Source: Planctomycetota bacterium
Lineage (GTDB): Bacteria > Planctomycetota > Phycisphaerae > FEN-1346 > JAACEH01
Assembly (NCBI GenBank): GCA_016935955.1
Contig: JAFGPY010000084.1
Coordinates: forward strand, 1 to 39,828
DNA length: 39,828 nt
Reading direction: 5' to 3'
The position numbers and the translations under genes are program-made. The notes under the pieces are model-generated. The model did not search any database. It was not told where the DNA came from and saw nothing but the letters and a program-made list of their open reading frames with translations. Below are positions 22,474-30,475 of the stretch, in pieces; position 1 is the first letter of the stretch; every line of letters starts with the position of its first letter.

Positions 22474-25020
22474 ATGGCGATGGAACTCAGCAGCGGATGG
22501 CATCTGCAGTCGGCAGCGAAGACCAAGGTTCCGGGCGAGAAGCTTTCCGTTCCGTCCTACAGGCCGAAAGGCTGGACCCCGGCCGTCGTGCCGGGCACGG
22601 TTGTCGGGGCCCTGGTCGCCGACGGTGCGTTGCCGGACCCGATGATCGGCACGAGGATGGAGTCGCTCGAAGGGTTCAAGGGCGGGCAAGACAAGTTGCA
22701 CACGCTTATGCCGATGCCCGAAGACAGTCCGTACCGCCGACCGTGGTGGTTCAGAAACATCTTTCGCTATCCCAAGCCGCAGGCCGGGCGACGCGTGTGG
22801 CTGGACCTCGAAGGGATCAACTACCGTGGCGACGTCTGGCTGAACGGCCGTCGCGTGGGGACTGACGCGCACGTGCGCGGCCTGTTCAAACGGGTGTCGG
22901 TCGACGTGACGCGGCACATCCGTCCGGGGCAAAACTGTCTGGCCCTGGAGATCCACACGGCCGGCCCCGACGACTTCGGCCACACGTGGATCGACTGGGC
23001 GCCCGAGCCGCCGGACAATTCTCTGGGCATCGTTCAGCCGGTGCGTCTGCGCGAGACCGGTTCGGTGGTCATCAAGCACCCGTTCGTGCAGACCGACCTG
23101 GACATCCGAACGCTGAAGAAGGCGTCGCTGACCGTGCGGGCCACGCTGGAGAACACCGGCGATGCGCCGACCGACGTGACGCTGGAAGCGAAGATCGGCT
23201 CGATCCTGGTTCGCAGGAAGGTGAGGCTCGACCGCTGGCAGGAGCGGGAGGTGGTGCTCAACGCCGAGCGGCACCGGGCGCTGACAGTACGCAATCCGCG
23301 CGTCTGGTGGCCCTACCAGTTGGGCAAGCCCGAAATGTACACGTTGCGGCTCACGGTGAAGGTCGGCGCAGCCATTTCGGACCGCAGGGACGTGCCGTTC
23401 GGCATTCGCCGCATTACGTCGCGGCTGAACCGGCACGGGGCGCGGGTCTTCACGGTCAACGGACGGGACCTGCTGATTCGCGGGTCGGCCTGGTCGCCAC
23501 AATTGTTCCTGGGTCAATCGCACCGCAAGGACGAGACGGACGTGGCCTACGCGAAGGCCATGAACCTCAACGCCATCCGCCTGGAAGGCACGCCGGTGTC
23601 GGACGACTTCTGGGACCTGTGCAATCGCGAAGGCGTCCTGGTGCTCCACGGCATGACGTGCGTGAACTACTGGGAGCACACCAAGGATTGGCGCGAGGAG
23701 GACTACCGGTTTGCCCGCGACTCGATGCGGTCGCTGTTCGCCTCGATCCGCAATCACCCGTGCCTGATGGGTTTCATGCTCGGCAGCGACTTCCCGGCCA
23801 CGGCCAGGGTCGAGGCCATGTACCTGAAGCTGCTGGAGGAGATGCCGATCGACGTGCCGGTGACCGGCAACTCGGCCACCAAACACACCGAGCAACTCGG
23901 TCCAACCGGAATGATCCACGGGCCGTACGATTTCGTGCCGCCGGTGTTCTGGTACGAGGGCGGTGCCGTGAGGTTCAACACCGAAGCCGGGCCGGACGTC
24001 TGCCTGCCGCTGATGGAGACGCTTCGCCGGACATTTCCGAACAAGAGCGACCTGAAGGTCAGGAGCCGGGCCTGGAACATGCACTGCGGCCTGCAGGCCT
24101 ACACCAGCACGATTGCGGGCGACCGTGCCCTGGCTCGCCGTTACGGCACCGGCGAAGACGACATCGAAGCGTTCGTCGAGGCCTCGCAGGTGATGGGCTA
24201 CGAGTGCTGGCGAGCGATGTACGAGGCCTGGGTGCGGAACTACCCGAAGGCCACGGGCATCATCGGCTGGATGCTCAATAGTTGCTGGCCGAGCCTGATG
24301 TGGCAGATGTACGACCACCGGAACCATCCGCTGGGCGCCTTCTACGGCACGCAGAAAGCCTGCGAACCGTTGCACGCGCAGTATGCCTACGACGATCACG
24401 GCGTGTGGGCGGTCAACCAGACACTCGACGATTGCGGCGAACTGCGCGTCCGCGCCACGATGGTCGACCTCGAAGGAAAACGGCTCTGGCAAAAGGAGCG
24501 GCGGACGACCGTTGCAGCCCTTGGCCGCAGGAAATGCTTCGCGGCGCCCCCGCCGGCGGAAACGCCGAAGGTCTACTTGCTGGTACTTGAGCTTCACAAG
24601 GGCAACAGTCGCGTGACGCGCAACGTCTACTGGCTGGGCCGCAGGATGGACCGGGTGGACATCGTGCAGAAGGTAGACCAGAAGGCCATGCGGCAACCGC
24701 AGAAGGCGTGTGCCGATTTCCGTGCGCTCGGCAACATGCCTCGGGCGGAAGTCGAGAACAACACGTGTGTCGAGGTCCGGCCGTCGCACTTCCGCCTCAG
24801 GACGCGTATCGTCAACACGTCATCGCGGATCGCGTTCTTCCTGTGGGCACGGGCTTTCAACAAAACGACGGGCGAACTCGTGGCCCCGGTCTGCTGGAAC
24901 GAGAACTGCATCACGTTGCTGCCGGGCGAACGCGCCGAACTGACCGGCACGGTCCCCAAGGCGGGCCTGAAACGCGGTGAACTGGGCGTCAAGGTGGCGG
25001 GCTGGAACACGGGCGGGTGA
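22474..25020 (+). CDS. GH2 exo-beta-D-glucosaminidase-like enzyme (CsxA type)
   Basis: This 848-residue enzyme matches the CsxA branch of GH2, which removes glucosamine from chitosan ends. A galactose-binding-like N-domain has YRGDVWLNGRRVG (about 117-129), followed by immunoglobulin-like domains. The TIM barrel has the acid/base D439 in LGSDF and the nucleophile E504 in FNTEAG, with GPYDFVPPVFWYEG between them, as in CsxA. The C-terminus keeps VTRNVYWLG, CWNENCITLLPGERAELTG and a final WNTGG, all as in CsxA. No signal peptide is seen, so it probably acts on imported oligosaccharides, unlike secreted CsxA. ATG 22474 has AAGG close upstream; ATG 22480 is possible. Related mannosidase or GalN activities cannot be excluded. 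Confidence 0.9.
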   Translation: MAMELSSGWHLQSAAKTKVPGEKLSVPSYRPKGWTPAVVPGTVVGALVADGALPDPMIGTRMESLEGFKGGQDKLHTLMPMPEDSPYRRPWWFRNIFRYPKPQAGRRVWLDLEGINYRGDVWLNGRRVGTDAHVRGLFKRVSVDVTRHIRPGQNCLALEIHTAGPDDFGHTWIDWAPEPPDNSLGIVQPVRLRETGSVVIKHPFVQTDLDIRTLKKASLTVRATLENTGDAPTDVTLEAKIGSILVRRKVRLDRWQEREVVLNAERHRALTVRNPRVWWPYQLGKPEMYTLRLTVKVGAAISDRRDVPFGIRRITSRLNRHGARVFTVNGRDLLIRGSAWSPQLFLGQSHRKDETDVAYAKAMNLNAIRLEGTPVSDDFWDLCNREGVLVLHGMTCVNYWEHTKDWREEDYRFARDSMRSLFASIRNHPCLMGFMLGSDFPATARVEAMYLKLLEEMPIDVPVTGNSATKHTEQLGPTGMIHGPYDFVPPVFWYEGGAVRFNTEAGPDVCLPLMETLRRTFPNKSDLKVRSRAWNMHCGLQAYTSTIAGDRALARRYGTGEDDIEAFVEASQVMGYECWRAMYEAWVRNYPKATGIIGWMLNSCWPSLMWQMYDHRNHPLGAFYGTQKACEPLHAQYAYDDHGVWAVNQTLDDCGELRVRATMVDLEGKRLWQKERRTTVAALGRRKCFAAPPPAETPKVYLLVLELHKGNSRVTRNVYWLGRRMDRVDIVQKVDQKAMRQPQKACADFRALGNMPRAEVENNTCVEVRPSHFRLRTRIVNTSSRIAFFLWARAFNKTTGELVAPVCWNENCITLLPGERAELTGTVPKAGLKRGELGVKVAGWNTGG

Positions 25021-25149
25021 TTGGAGACCCAAGCGCGTCCGCATGTCCTGCGATTGGGCGGCAGCAACGATTTCGCGTAGGACAGTGCGACCGTACGGTG
25101 GGTACATGCGCCGTCTGTGATTGCGGTCGGCAAGGCGGGAGTAGGCACA

Positions 25150-25869
25150 ATGGACCGACGAGTCGCCGAGTATTGGGCTGGGGTGTTCGGCATCGAGCCC
25201 GATGAGTTCACGGCCCCGGGCACGCGCGTCGTGCCAAATGGCGGCAAGGTTGCGGGGCGCAAAGCCTCGTGGATTTTCCGTCACGACCGGACGTGCCTGA
25301 TCTCCGCGCCGCCGCAACTGGTGGCGGACGTGCGGACGAGGGCGGCGCGGCTCGATCCCGACGTGATGCAGACCACCGAGGGCATCGCGACGCTGTTCGG
25401 AGGTCGTGCGGATCGGACCGTTGGTCCGGCGTACCAGGGGCACATCGCTCCGGACGCCTTCCGCCCGTGCGACTCGCCGCAAGTGCGCATGTTAATGCCC
25501 GCAGATCGTGCAGCCCTTGTGTCGCTGACGGCGCTGTCCGAGTGGAACGAAAGTGGACTGGCCGGCGACAACCCGAGTCTCTGCGGTTATTTTGCGGACG
25601 GGCAACTCGCGTGCGTGGCCGGGCTGATTCGCTGGGCCCCGAATGTCGTCAATGTCGGAGTGATTACCGCGCCGCAGCACCGACGACGGGGATACGCGCG
25701 GGCCGCGGTCAGCGCCGCCGTGCAAGCGGCAATCGCCCGCGGCGACCTGGTTCTGTACCAGACGCTGGCGGTCAACCTCGCCGCCGTGGCCCTGGCCGAG
25801 TCGCTTGGTTGCCGCAAGTACGCTCAGCATGTGTTCGTGTCGCTCAGGGGATGGTCATCGTCACACTAA
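25150..25869 (+). CDS. GNAT-family N-acetyltransferase
   Basis: This 239-residue protein has a short divergent N-terminal part, then a GNAT domain in the second half. It has NVGVITAPQHRRRGYARAAV, with the acetyl-CoA loop RRRGYA at 178-183, and TLAVNLAAVALAESLGCRKYAQHVFV at the end. The pattern resembles the FR47-like group. The acceptor is unknown. ATG 25150 has GGGAG about 10 nt upstream. The 129-nt gap before it contains a perfect 10-bp palindrome, ACCGTACGGT (25090-25099), which may be an operator. The SDR gene follows after 16 nt. Confidence 0.82.
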   Translation: MDRRVAEYWAGVFGIEPDEFTAPGTRVVPNGGKVAGRKASWIFRHDRTCLISAPPQLVADVRTRAARLDPDVMQTTEGIATLFGGRADRTVGPAYQGHIAPDAFRPCDSPQVRMLMPADRAALVSLTALSEWNESGLAGDNPSLCGYFADGQLACVAGLIRWAPNVVNVGVITAPQHRRRGYARAAVSAAVQAAIARGDLVLYQTLAVNLAAVALAESLGCRKYAQHVFVSLRGWSSSH

Positions 25870-25885
25870 CTGGGGAGAAGAGTCC

Positions 25886-26614
25886 ATGGCCATGTGCGGG
25901 GATCGTGTCGCGATTGTGACCGGGGCTGCGGGCAAAGGCATGGGGCGCAGCACCGCGCTGACCCTGGCTCGCGAGGGGGCGAAGGTCGTCGTCAATTACC
26001 GCTCAAGCGCCGCGGCTGCGGCCGGGATTGTCGAGCACATCGGCTCTCGCGGCGGCGAGGCCGTGGCGGTGCAGGCGGACGTCTTCGCGCAGGAGGGTTG
26101 CCGCGAACTGTTCGACGCCACGGTGCGTCAGTTCGGTCGCGTGGACATCTGCGTCATCAGTCCCGGGGCCGGCTGGCACCCGCAGGGTCCGAGCAAGCTC
26201 GACGTTGAGGCGGCGCTCGACGACGCGCGGTCCGAACTCGCGCCGCTCTACTACCTGATGCCCCTGGTGTTGCCGGGCATGTACGAGCGGCACTGGGGTC
26301 GCATCGCCGGCATTTCTCTGTCGCCCGCGCTGGACTCGCCGGCCTACGCCTACAACGTCGCCAAAGGCGCCAGGACATGGGCCCTGTCGCTCCTGCAGCG
26401 AGAGACTCGCAAGCACAGCGTGACGGCAAACGTCATCTCGCCAGGGCCTGTGGACGAGATTGCCGACCTGAAAACGGCCGTCGAACTGTCAGACCACGGC
26501 CCGGCCTGGCAGAACCGCGCAGCCGTGTCGCCGCAGGATATTGCCGAGGGCATCGCTTTCCTGTGTTCGGATGCCGGGCGCTTCCTGGCCGCAACCGAAT
26601 TGGCCTACGTGTAG
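25886..26614 (+). CDS. Short-chain dehydrogenase/reductase (SDR)
   Basis: This 242-residue classical SDR has the cofactor loop TGAAGKGMG (residues 12-20) and the catalytic pair Y156 and K160 in YNVAK. Serine S144 is placed roughly as the third catalytic residue. VVVNYRSS after the second strand suggests NADP(H) preference. The usual NNAG motif is replaced by ISPGAG, and the C-terminus stops at LAYV without the normal final VDGG, so the substrate pocket or tetramer contacts may differ. The reaction is reversible oxidation of an unknown alcohol. ATG 25886 has GGAG 9 nt upstream. It closely follows the GNAT gene. Confidence 0.88.
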   Translation: MAMCGDRVAIVTGAAGKGMGRSTALTLAREGAKVVVNYRSSAAAAAGIVEHIGSRGGEAVAVQADVFAQEGCRELFDATVRQFGRVDICVISPGAGWHPQGPSKLDVEAALDDARSELAPLYYLMPLVLPGMYERHWGRIAGISLSPALDSPAYAYNVAKGARTWALSLLQRETRKHSVTANVISPGPVDEIADLKTAVELSDHGPAWQNRAAVSPQDIAEGIAFLCSDAGRFLAATELAYV

Positions 26615-26733
26615 CGCCGCAGACAGTTCCGGCGAGGATGTCAAACGTCGAGACCGACCACATCGGAGTGTGACGCAATTCGTTAGTTGGTCGTACCCTA
26701 TTGAGGACACATCAAAAATCTGGAGGCGCCCCC

Positions 26734-27180
26734 ATGAGCAAGCGGTCGGACGAAGCAATGGCAATGTTCAAGGACGGTTTCAACTGTGCCCAGTCGGTTC
26801 TGGCCTGCGGAGGTCGAGATCTGGGCATGAGCCGCGAGACGGCCATACGCCTGGGCGAAACGTTCGGGGGCGGCATGTGCTACCTCGGCCAGACCTGCGG
26901 CGCGGTGACCGGGGCCCTGATGGCCTTTGGCCTGAAGTACTCGCGCGGCGAATCGAAGGACGCCGCCATGGGCCAGAAGGCCCGGGAAGCGGCACGGGAG
27001 TTCGCGACCCGCTTCGTGGCTCGCTACGGTTCGATCAACTGCACCCAGATCCTGGGCCACGATCTGGGCCAGCCGGCCGAGTTGGAGGCCGCACGCAAGG
27101 AAGGCCTCTTCGCCACCGTCTGCGCCAAGGCCGTGGGCGACGCCGTGGAGATTCTTGAAGAGGTCCTGAAGAGTGCCTGA
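26734..27180 (+). CDS. C_GCAxxG_C_C family putative redox protein
   Basis: This 148-residue protein shows the family pattern of spaced cysteines: C18 (GFNCAQSV), C25, C49 and C55 in GGGMCYLGQTCGAVTGALMAFGL, C103 (INCTQILG) and C130. The cysteines may bind a metal or form redox disulfides. The family is named from these residues and has no settled function. ATG 26734 has TGGAGG 7 nt upstream. It lies 119 nt after the SDR and 62 nt before the HAD gene, same strand. It is soluble, with no signal peptide. Confidence 0.9.
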   Translation: MSKRSDEAMAMFKDGFNCAQSVLACGGRDLGMSRETAIRLGETFGGGMCYLGQTCGAVTGALMAFGLKYSRGESKDAAMGQKAREAAREFATRFVARYGSINCTQILGHDLGQPAELEAARKEGLFATVCAKAVGDAVEILEEVLKSA

Positions 27181-27242
27181 GTGGCGGCAGAGACAACTGG
27201 CAACAGATCGGCGGATACACTCCGCCGCGGTGGAGTAAGTCA

Positions 27243-27887
27243 GTGACGCAGCACACTACTCTCTCTGCAACGGAGGTGGACTGCGTCGTCGACGGCGCCG
27301 AGTGCGTTGTCTTCGACTTCCACCTGACACTCTGCTCGGAGCTGTTCTTCACGGCGCTGGGCGAGTCCGCCATGGCCGGAGTTCAGCAGTTCCTCTTTGG
27401 CCACGATCAGGCGCTGGCGGATCGGTGGATGCTCGGAGAGGCTACTGCCTCGCAGGTCGCACAGTACCTGTCCGAGCGGATCGGCCTGGCCGCAAGCGAG
27501 ATTGAGGCCGGACTGCGCCAGGGCTGTCGGGAGTTTGTGCTCAACGAGGCCGTGTGGGGCTTCGCCCGGTCCGCTCATGCCGCCGGCAAGAGAACGGCGC
27601 TGGTCACGGTGAACGCCGACGTCTTCTCCGAGGAGATAGCGCCTTCGCATGGTCTCGACCGCGTCTTTGACATCATCGTCAATTCGGCCGACCACGGCAC
27701 GACCGACAAGCGCCGCCTGTGGCCTGTGGCTTTCGAGGCCCTTGGTGACGCTATCGGCTACGCCGGCAGCTTCCTGATTGAGGACGGCGAGCAATCGCCC
27801 AGTCAATTCATCGAGGCCGGGGGCAAGGCATACCAGTACCGTGATGACGCCGCCTTTACCGCGTGGATAAGGGAGCGGTGTGGTTGA
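27243..27887 (+). CDS. HAD-superfamily hydrolase with altered motif I
   Basis: This 214-residue protein has a HAD fold. The nucleophile D25 lies in VFDFHLTL, T122 in LVTVN is motif II, K156 in TTDKRR is motif III, and E180/D181 in IEDGEQ is motif IV. A helical cap lies at about 35-105. The usual second Asp of DxDxT is His (D25-F-H27-L-T). In the family this position tunes chemistry: Asp in phosphatases, Ala in phosphonatases, Tyr in dehalogenases. The reaction here is therefore uncertain. The start GTG 27243 has GGAG 7 nt upstream. The CYTH gene follows after 33 nt. Confidence 0.8.
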   Translation: MTQHTTLSATEVDCVVDGAECVVFDFHLTLCSELFFTALGESAMAGVQQFLFGHDQALADRWMLGEATASQVAQYLSERIGLAASEIEAGLRQGCREFVLNEAVWGFARSAHAAGKRTALVTVNADVFSEEIAPSHGLDRVFDIIVNSADHGTTDKRRLWPVAFEALGDAIGYAGSFLIEDGEQSPSQFIEAGGKAYQYRDDAAFTAWIRERCG

Positions 27888-27920
27888 CCGCCGCGGACGC
27901 ATATGGTCGGGAGGTCGTTG

Positions 27921-28442
27921 ATGGCACGAAATATGGAAGTCAAGGCACGCGTCCGCGACGTCGGAGACGTCGAGAGAACCATTCGCGATCTGACGCGCGC
28001 GGAGCCGCACGTCATGCACCAGGAGGACACGTTCTACCGCGTGCCCCGCGGACGGCTCAAGGTGCGGCACGACGAGCATGGCGAGTCCGCCGTGGTCTAC
28101 TATCTCAGGGCCGATACGCCGGGCCCCATTCTGTCACGATACTTCCGAAGGCGGCTGGACGACGCGGCCGCAACGATGGATGAGTTGGGCAGACGATATG
28201 GCGTGAAGGCGGTCGTGCGGAAGCAGAGAAAGCTCTTCATGTCCGGCAGCACGCGTATCCACTTGGATTGCGTCGAGGGTCTCGGCGACTTCGTGGAGAT
28301 CGAGGTGCCGGTGGCGTCCATGTGTCAGAAGGCGACCGCCGCGAACGAGGCCAGGAATCTGATGCGGCAACTCGGGATCGAGCCTTGTGACGTGCTGGCC
28401 TGCGCATACGAGGACCTTCTCGCCGCAAACGAGAGGACATGA
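27921..28442 (+). CDS. CYTH-domain protein (class IV adenylate cyclase/thiamine-triphosphatase-like)
   Basis: This 173-residue protein fits a single CYTH domain, a triphosphate-binding tunnel. EVKARV near the N-terminus corresponds to the ExExK signature, although the first Glu is Asn. DTFYRVPRGRLKVRHD, VVRKQRKLFMSGSTRIHLDCVEGLGDFVEIEVPV and CAYEDLL are typical of class IV cyclase-like members. It may hydrolyse or cyclise a nucleoside triphosphate or another triphosphate; genuine adenylate cyclase activity is not proven by sequence. ATG 27921 has GGGAGG 7 nt upstream. It lies between the HAD and NUDIX genes, which together suggest phosphate or nucleotide chemistry. Confidence 0.88.
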   Translation: MARNMEVKARVRDVGDVERTIRDLTRAEPHVMHQEDTFYRVPRGRLKVRHDEHGESAVVYYLRADTPGPILSRYFRRRLDDAAATMDELGRRYGVKAVVRKQRKLFMSGSTRIHLDCVEGLGDFVEIEVPVASMCQKATAANEARNLMRQLGIEPCDVLACAYEDLLAANERT

Positions 28443-28606
28443 GCGGTCGCACTCGGGGTCGACGACAGGCGGCCCCGGCAGGCTCACCGCGAATTGCGCA
28501 AGAAGCCGCACGAATGGTCAATTGCCAGGTACGACAAGAGACGACATGGCCGCCAAGCTCGGCCGAGTGCAGGTGGGCAGGCAACTTGCCATATAGGAGG
28601 TCGTGC

Positions 28607-29101
28607 GTGAAGGACGATCAGGCAGATGCCGTGTCGCCGATCTGTGTTGATCGGCGCGGCAACGTGTTCATTGAGTTGCGCCGCGGCGACGAGCAGGCTT
28701 TGCTCCACAGTTGTCACGATGCGCCGCTGACCCACGCGCTGATCGTGGTGGAGTTCCAGGGTCGGTTTCTGTTTGTTCACAACACACGCCGGCGCGAATG
28801 GGAACTTGCGGGAGGCATCATTGACAGCGAAGAGTCCCCGCGACAATGCGCGGTTCGAGAACTGGCCGAAGAAAGCGGACAGACGGTGGACAATGCCGAA
28901 TTCCGCGGGCTGATGAAGTTCAAACTCAGGCCTGACGATCGGTTGGAGTACGGGGCATTGTACTACGCTCGCCTGGAGCACCGGCAGCGGTTCACTCCCA
29001 ACGCCGAGGCCGACCGCATGGTCTTCTGGGATCTGATGACCGACATCGGCAACGTGGCGGAGATCGATCGGCGGCTCGTGGACCTCGCGCGTCGCCGGTG
29101 A
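28607..29101 (+). CDS. NUDIX hydrolase
   Basis: This 164-residue protein has a complete Nudix box from G70 to G91, with E76, R84-E85-L86 and E88-E89 in the canonical spacing. It should hydrolyse a nucleoside diphosphate linked to another group, using Mg2+ bound by the box glutamates. The flanks (WELAGG before and the EYGALYYARLE strand after) resemble YtkD/MutT-like members, so a nucleotide-pool cleaning role is possible. I chose GTG 28607 because AGGAGG lies 6 nt upstream. The open frame extends 56 codons further upstream, but that part is not conserved-looking. A 164-nt gap separates it from the CYTH gene, and I see no other gene there. Confidence 0.9.
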   Translation: MKDDQADAVSPICVDRRGNVFIELRRGDEQALLHSCHDAPLTHALIVVEFQGRFLFVHNTRRREWELAGGIIDSEESPRQCAVRELAEESGQTVDNAEFRGLMKFKLRPDDRLEYGALYYARLEHRQRFTPNAEADRMVFWDLMTDIGNVAEIDRRLVDLARRR

Positions 29102-29177
29102 AGGGCGATCATCATTCGCGCGACGGCGGCCCTTGAGTCGGTGCCCGTGACACTGGACCCTGCAAGAGAAACAGGCA

Positions 29178-29921
29178 ATGACCGAAACAAGACGCTACTA
29201 TCACAGTTACGAGGATCGTTATGCTGCCGTCTACGGCCAAGGCGCAGAGTACTGGACGACCGACCCGGACGAGATTCGCGACACAACGACCAAACTCCAG
29301 GAGTTTCTCGACCGCTGGGCGATCGTGCCGCCACGGGCTCGTGTCTTGGAGTTCGGCTGCGGCGAGGGGCACTTGGCCCGCCACCTGATCGAGCGCGGCT
29401 ACGATTACCGCGGTTTGGACGTGTCGCCCTCGGCTCTGGCCAAGGCCCGCGTGCGCGTGGCCGACCTTGATGCCAGGCCACAGGCCTTCACCCAGGACGA
29501 CGTTACCAGCCTGCCGGCTGCGTGTGATGGAACGTTCGACGCAACGATCGACAATTTCTGCCTGCACATGCTCGTGACTGATGGTGACCGACGGCGCTAC
29601 CTGGCCGCGGTACATCGTGCGTTGAAGCCTGGCGGCATGGCTTACTTCCATGAGAACCACAGCGATCACCCCGTGTCCGGCCCCATGACGACGTTCGAGG
29701 AGTATATGGCCGCCAGCGGATTCCGGCCCGGCGTCGTGGACGAACGGACAGTGTACGTTGACGGCGAGAAACGAACTATTCGGCTGGCTCGCGTGCCGTT
29801 TCGGGCCAAGGACGAGAACGGTTATCACCGTGAGCTGTCCGCGGCTGGCCTCCAGGTGCGGCACTTTGCCCTTGACGGAGCCGGGCACTGCGTATTTCAC
29901 GCCGCACGCCAGACAGAATAG
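29178..29921 (+). CDS. Class I SAM-dependent methyltransferase
   Basis: This 247-residue protein has motif I RVLEFGCGEGHLARHLIERGY (from about residue 55), then YRGLDVSPSALAKAR, then FDATIDNFCLHMLVTDGDRRRYLAAVHRALKPGGMAYFHEN, a standard core for methylation of small molecules. The C-terminal part (about 165-247) includes RTIRLARVPFRAKDENGYHRELSAAGLQ, probably the acceptor side. The substrate is unknown. ATG 29178 has only a weak AGAGAAACAGG upstream. The next gene starts 11 nt after the stop, so they form a pair, repeating the methyltransferase-then-GNAT order seen twice before. Confidence 0.87.
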   Translation: MTETRRYYHSYEDRYAAVYGQGAEYWTTDPDEIRDTTTKLQEFLDRWAIVPPRARVLEFGCGEGHLARHLIERGYDYRGLDVSPSALAKARVRVADLDARPQAFTQDDVTSLPAACDGTFDATIDNFCLHMLVTDGDRRRYLAAVHRALKPGGMAYFHENHSDHPVSGPMTTFEEYMAASGFRPGVVDERTVYVDGEKRTIRLARVPFRAKDENGYHRELSAAGLQVRHFALDGAGHCVFHAARQTE

Positions 29922-29932
29922 GACGAGACGTC

Positions 29933-30475
29933 ATGAGGCCCCTGCTTCGGCACTACGATCAAAAGAAGGACTACGAGAGGTCGGAGGGCTTCGAGGCCAT
30001 GTCGCTGATGGCGGTTTCCGATCCGTTCTCGACGGTGCCGCCGCCCGAAGGCTTCAGCGTAAGGTCGCTGGCCGAGGACAATGACGTTGCCGCCATCAGC
30101 CGGCTGCTCTGGCGCGGATTCGATCATCCCAGCGAACCGCCGCACGGCAGCCCCGAAGGGCGGCGGTTCATGGAGTCGGCCCCGAGCTTCGACAAGGACC
30201 TGAACGTGGCGGCCAAGGCGCCGGACGGCACGTTCGTGTCGTACTGCGGCATGTGGTACGAGCCGGTGCATCGGGTCGCGTACGTCGAGCCCGTCTGCAC
30301 CGATCCGGACTACCGGCGGAAGGGACTGGCCCGGGCGGCCGTGCTCGAAGGCATCCGGCGCTGCGGCCAACGGGGTGCCACGGTGGCTTACGTCGGAGCC
30401 ATCAAGCCGCTCTACCTCTCGCTGGGTTTCCGGCAGGTCTACAACCGCTCCGCGTGGCGGCGCGAATGGTCGTGA
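29933..30475 (+). CDS. GNAT-family N-acetyltransferase, possibly N-terminally truncated
   Basis: This 180-residue protein carries one GNAT domain: FSVRSLAEDNDVAAISRLLWRGF, then VAYVEPVCTDPDYRRKGLARAAV with the acetyl-CoA loop RRKGLA at 128-133, then IKPLYLSLGFRQVYNRSAW. The first 35 residues (HYDQKKDYERSEGFEAM, then DPFSTVPPPEGF) look like the tail and linker of a preceding domain. The other GNATs in the cluster are two-part and 60-110 residues longer. It may thus be a 5'-shortened relative that is still functional, since the catalytic half is intact. The start ATG 29933 follows the methyltransferase stop by 11 nt with a weak AGGACGAG. The acceptor is unknown. Confidence 0.85.
   Translation: MRPLLRHYDQKKDYERSEGFEAMSLMAVSDPFSTVPPPEGFSVRSLAEDNDVAAISRLLWRGFDHPSEPPHGSPEGRRFMESAPSFDKDLNVAAKAPDGTFVSYCGMWYEPVHRVAYVEPVCTDPDYRRKGLARAAVLEGIRRCGQRGATVAYVGAIKPLYLSLGFRQVYNRSAWRREWS

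Noticed and set aside
18726..30475. Integron-style cassette array, suggested by many small enzymes in one direction
   Set aside because: No attC-like inverted sites were seen in the gaps, no integrase is present, and several genes are coupled or overlap in ribosome sites.
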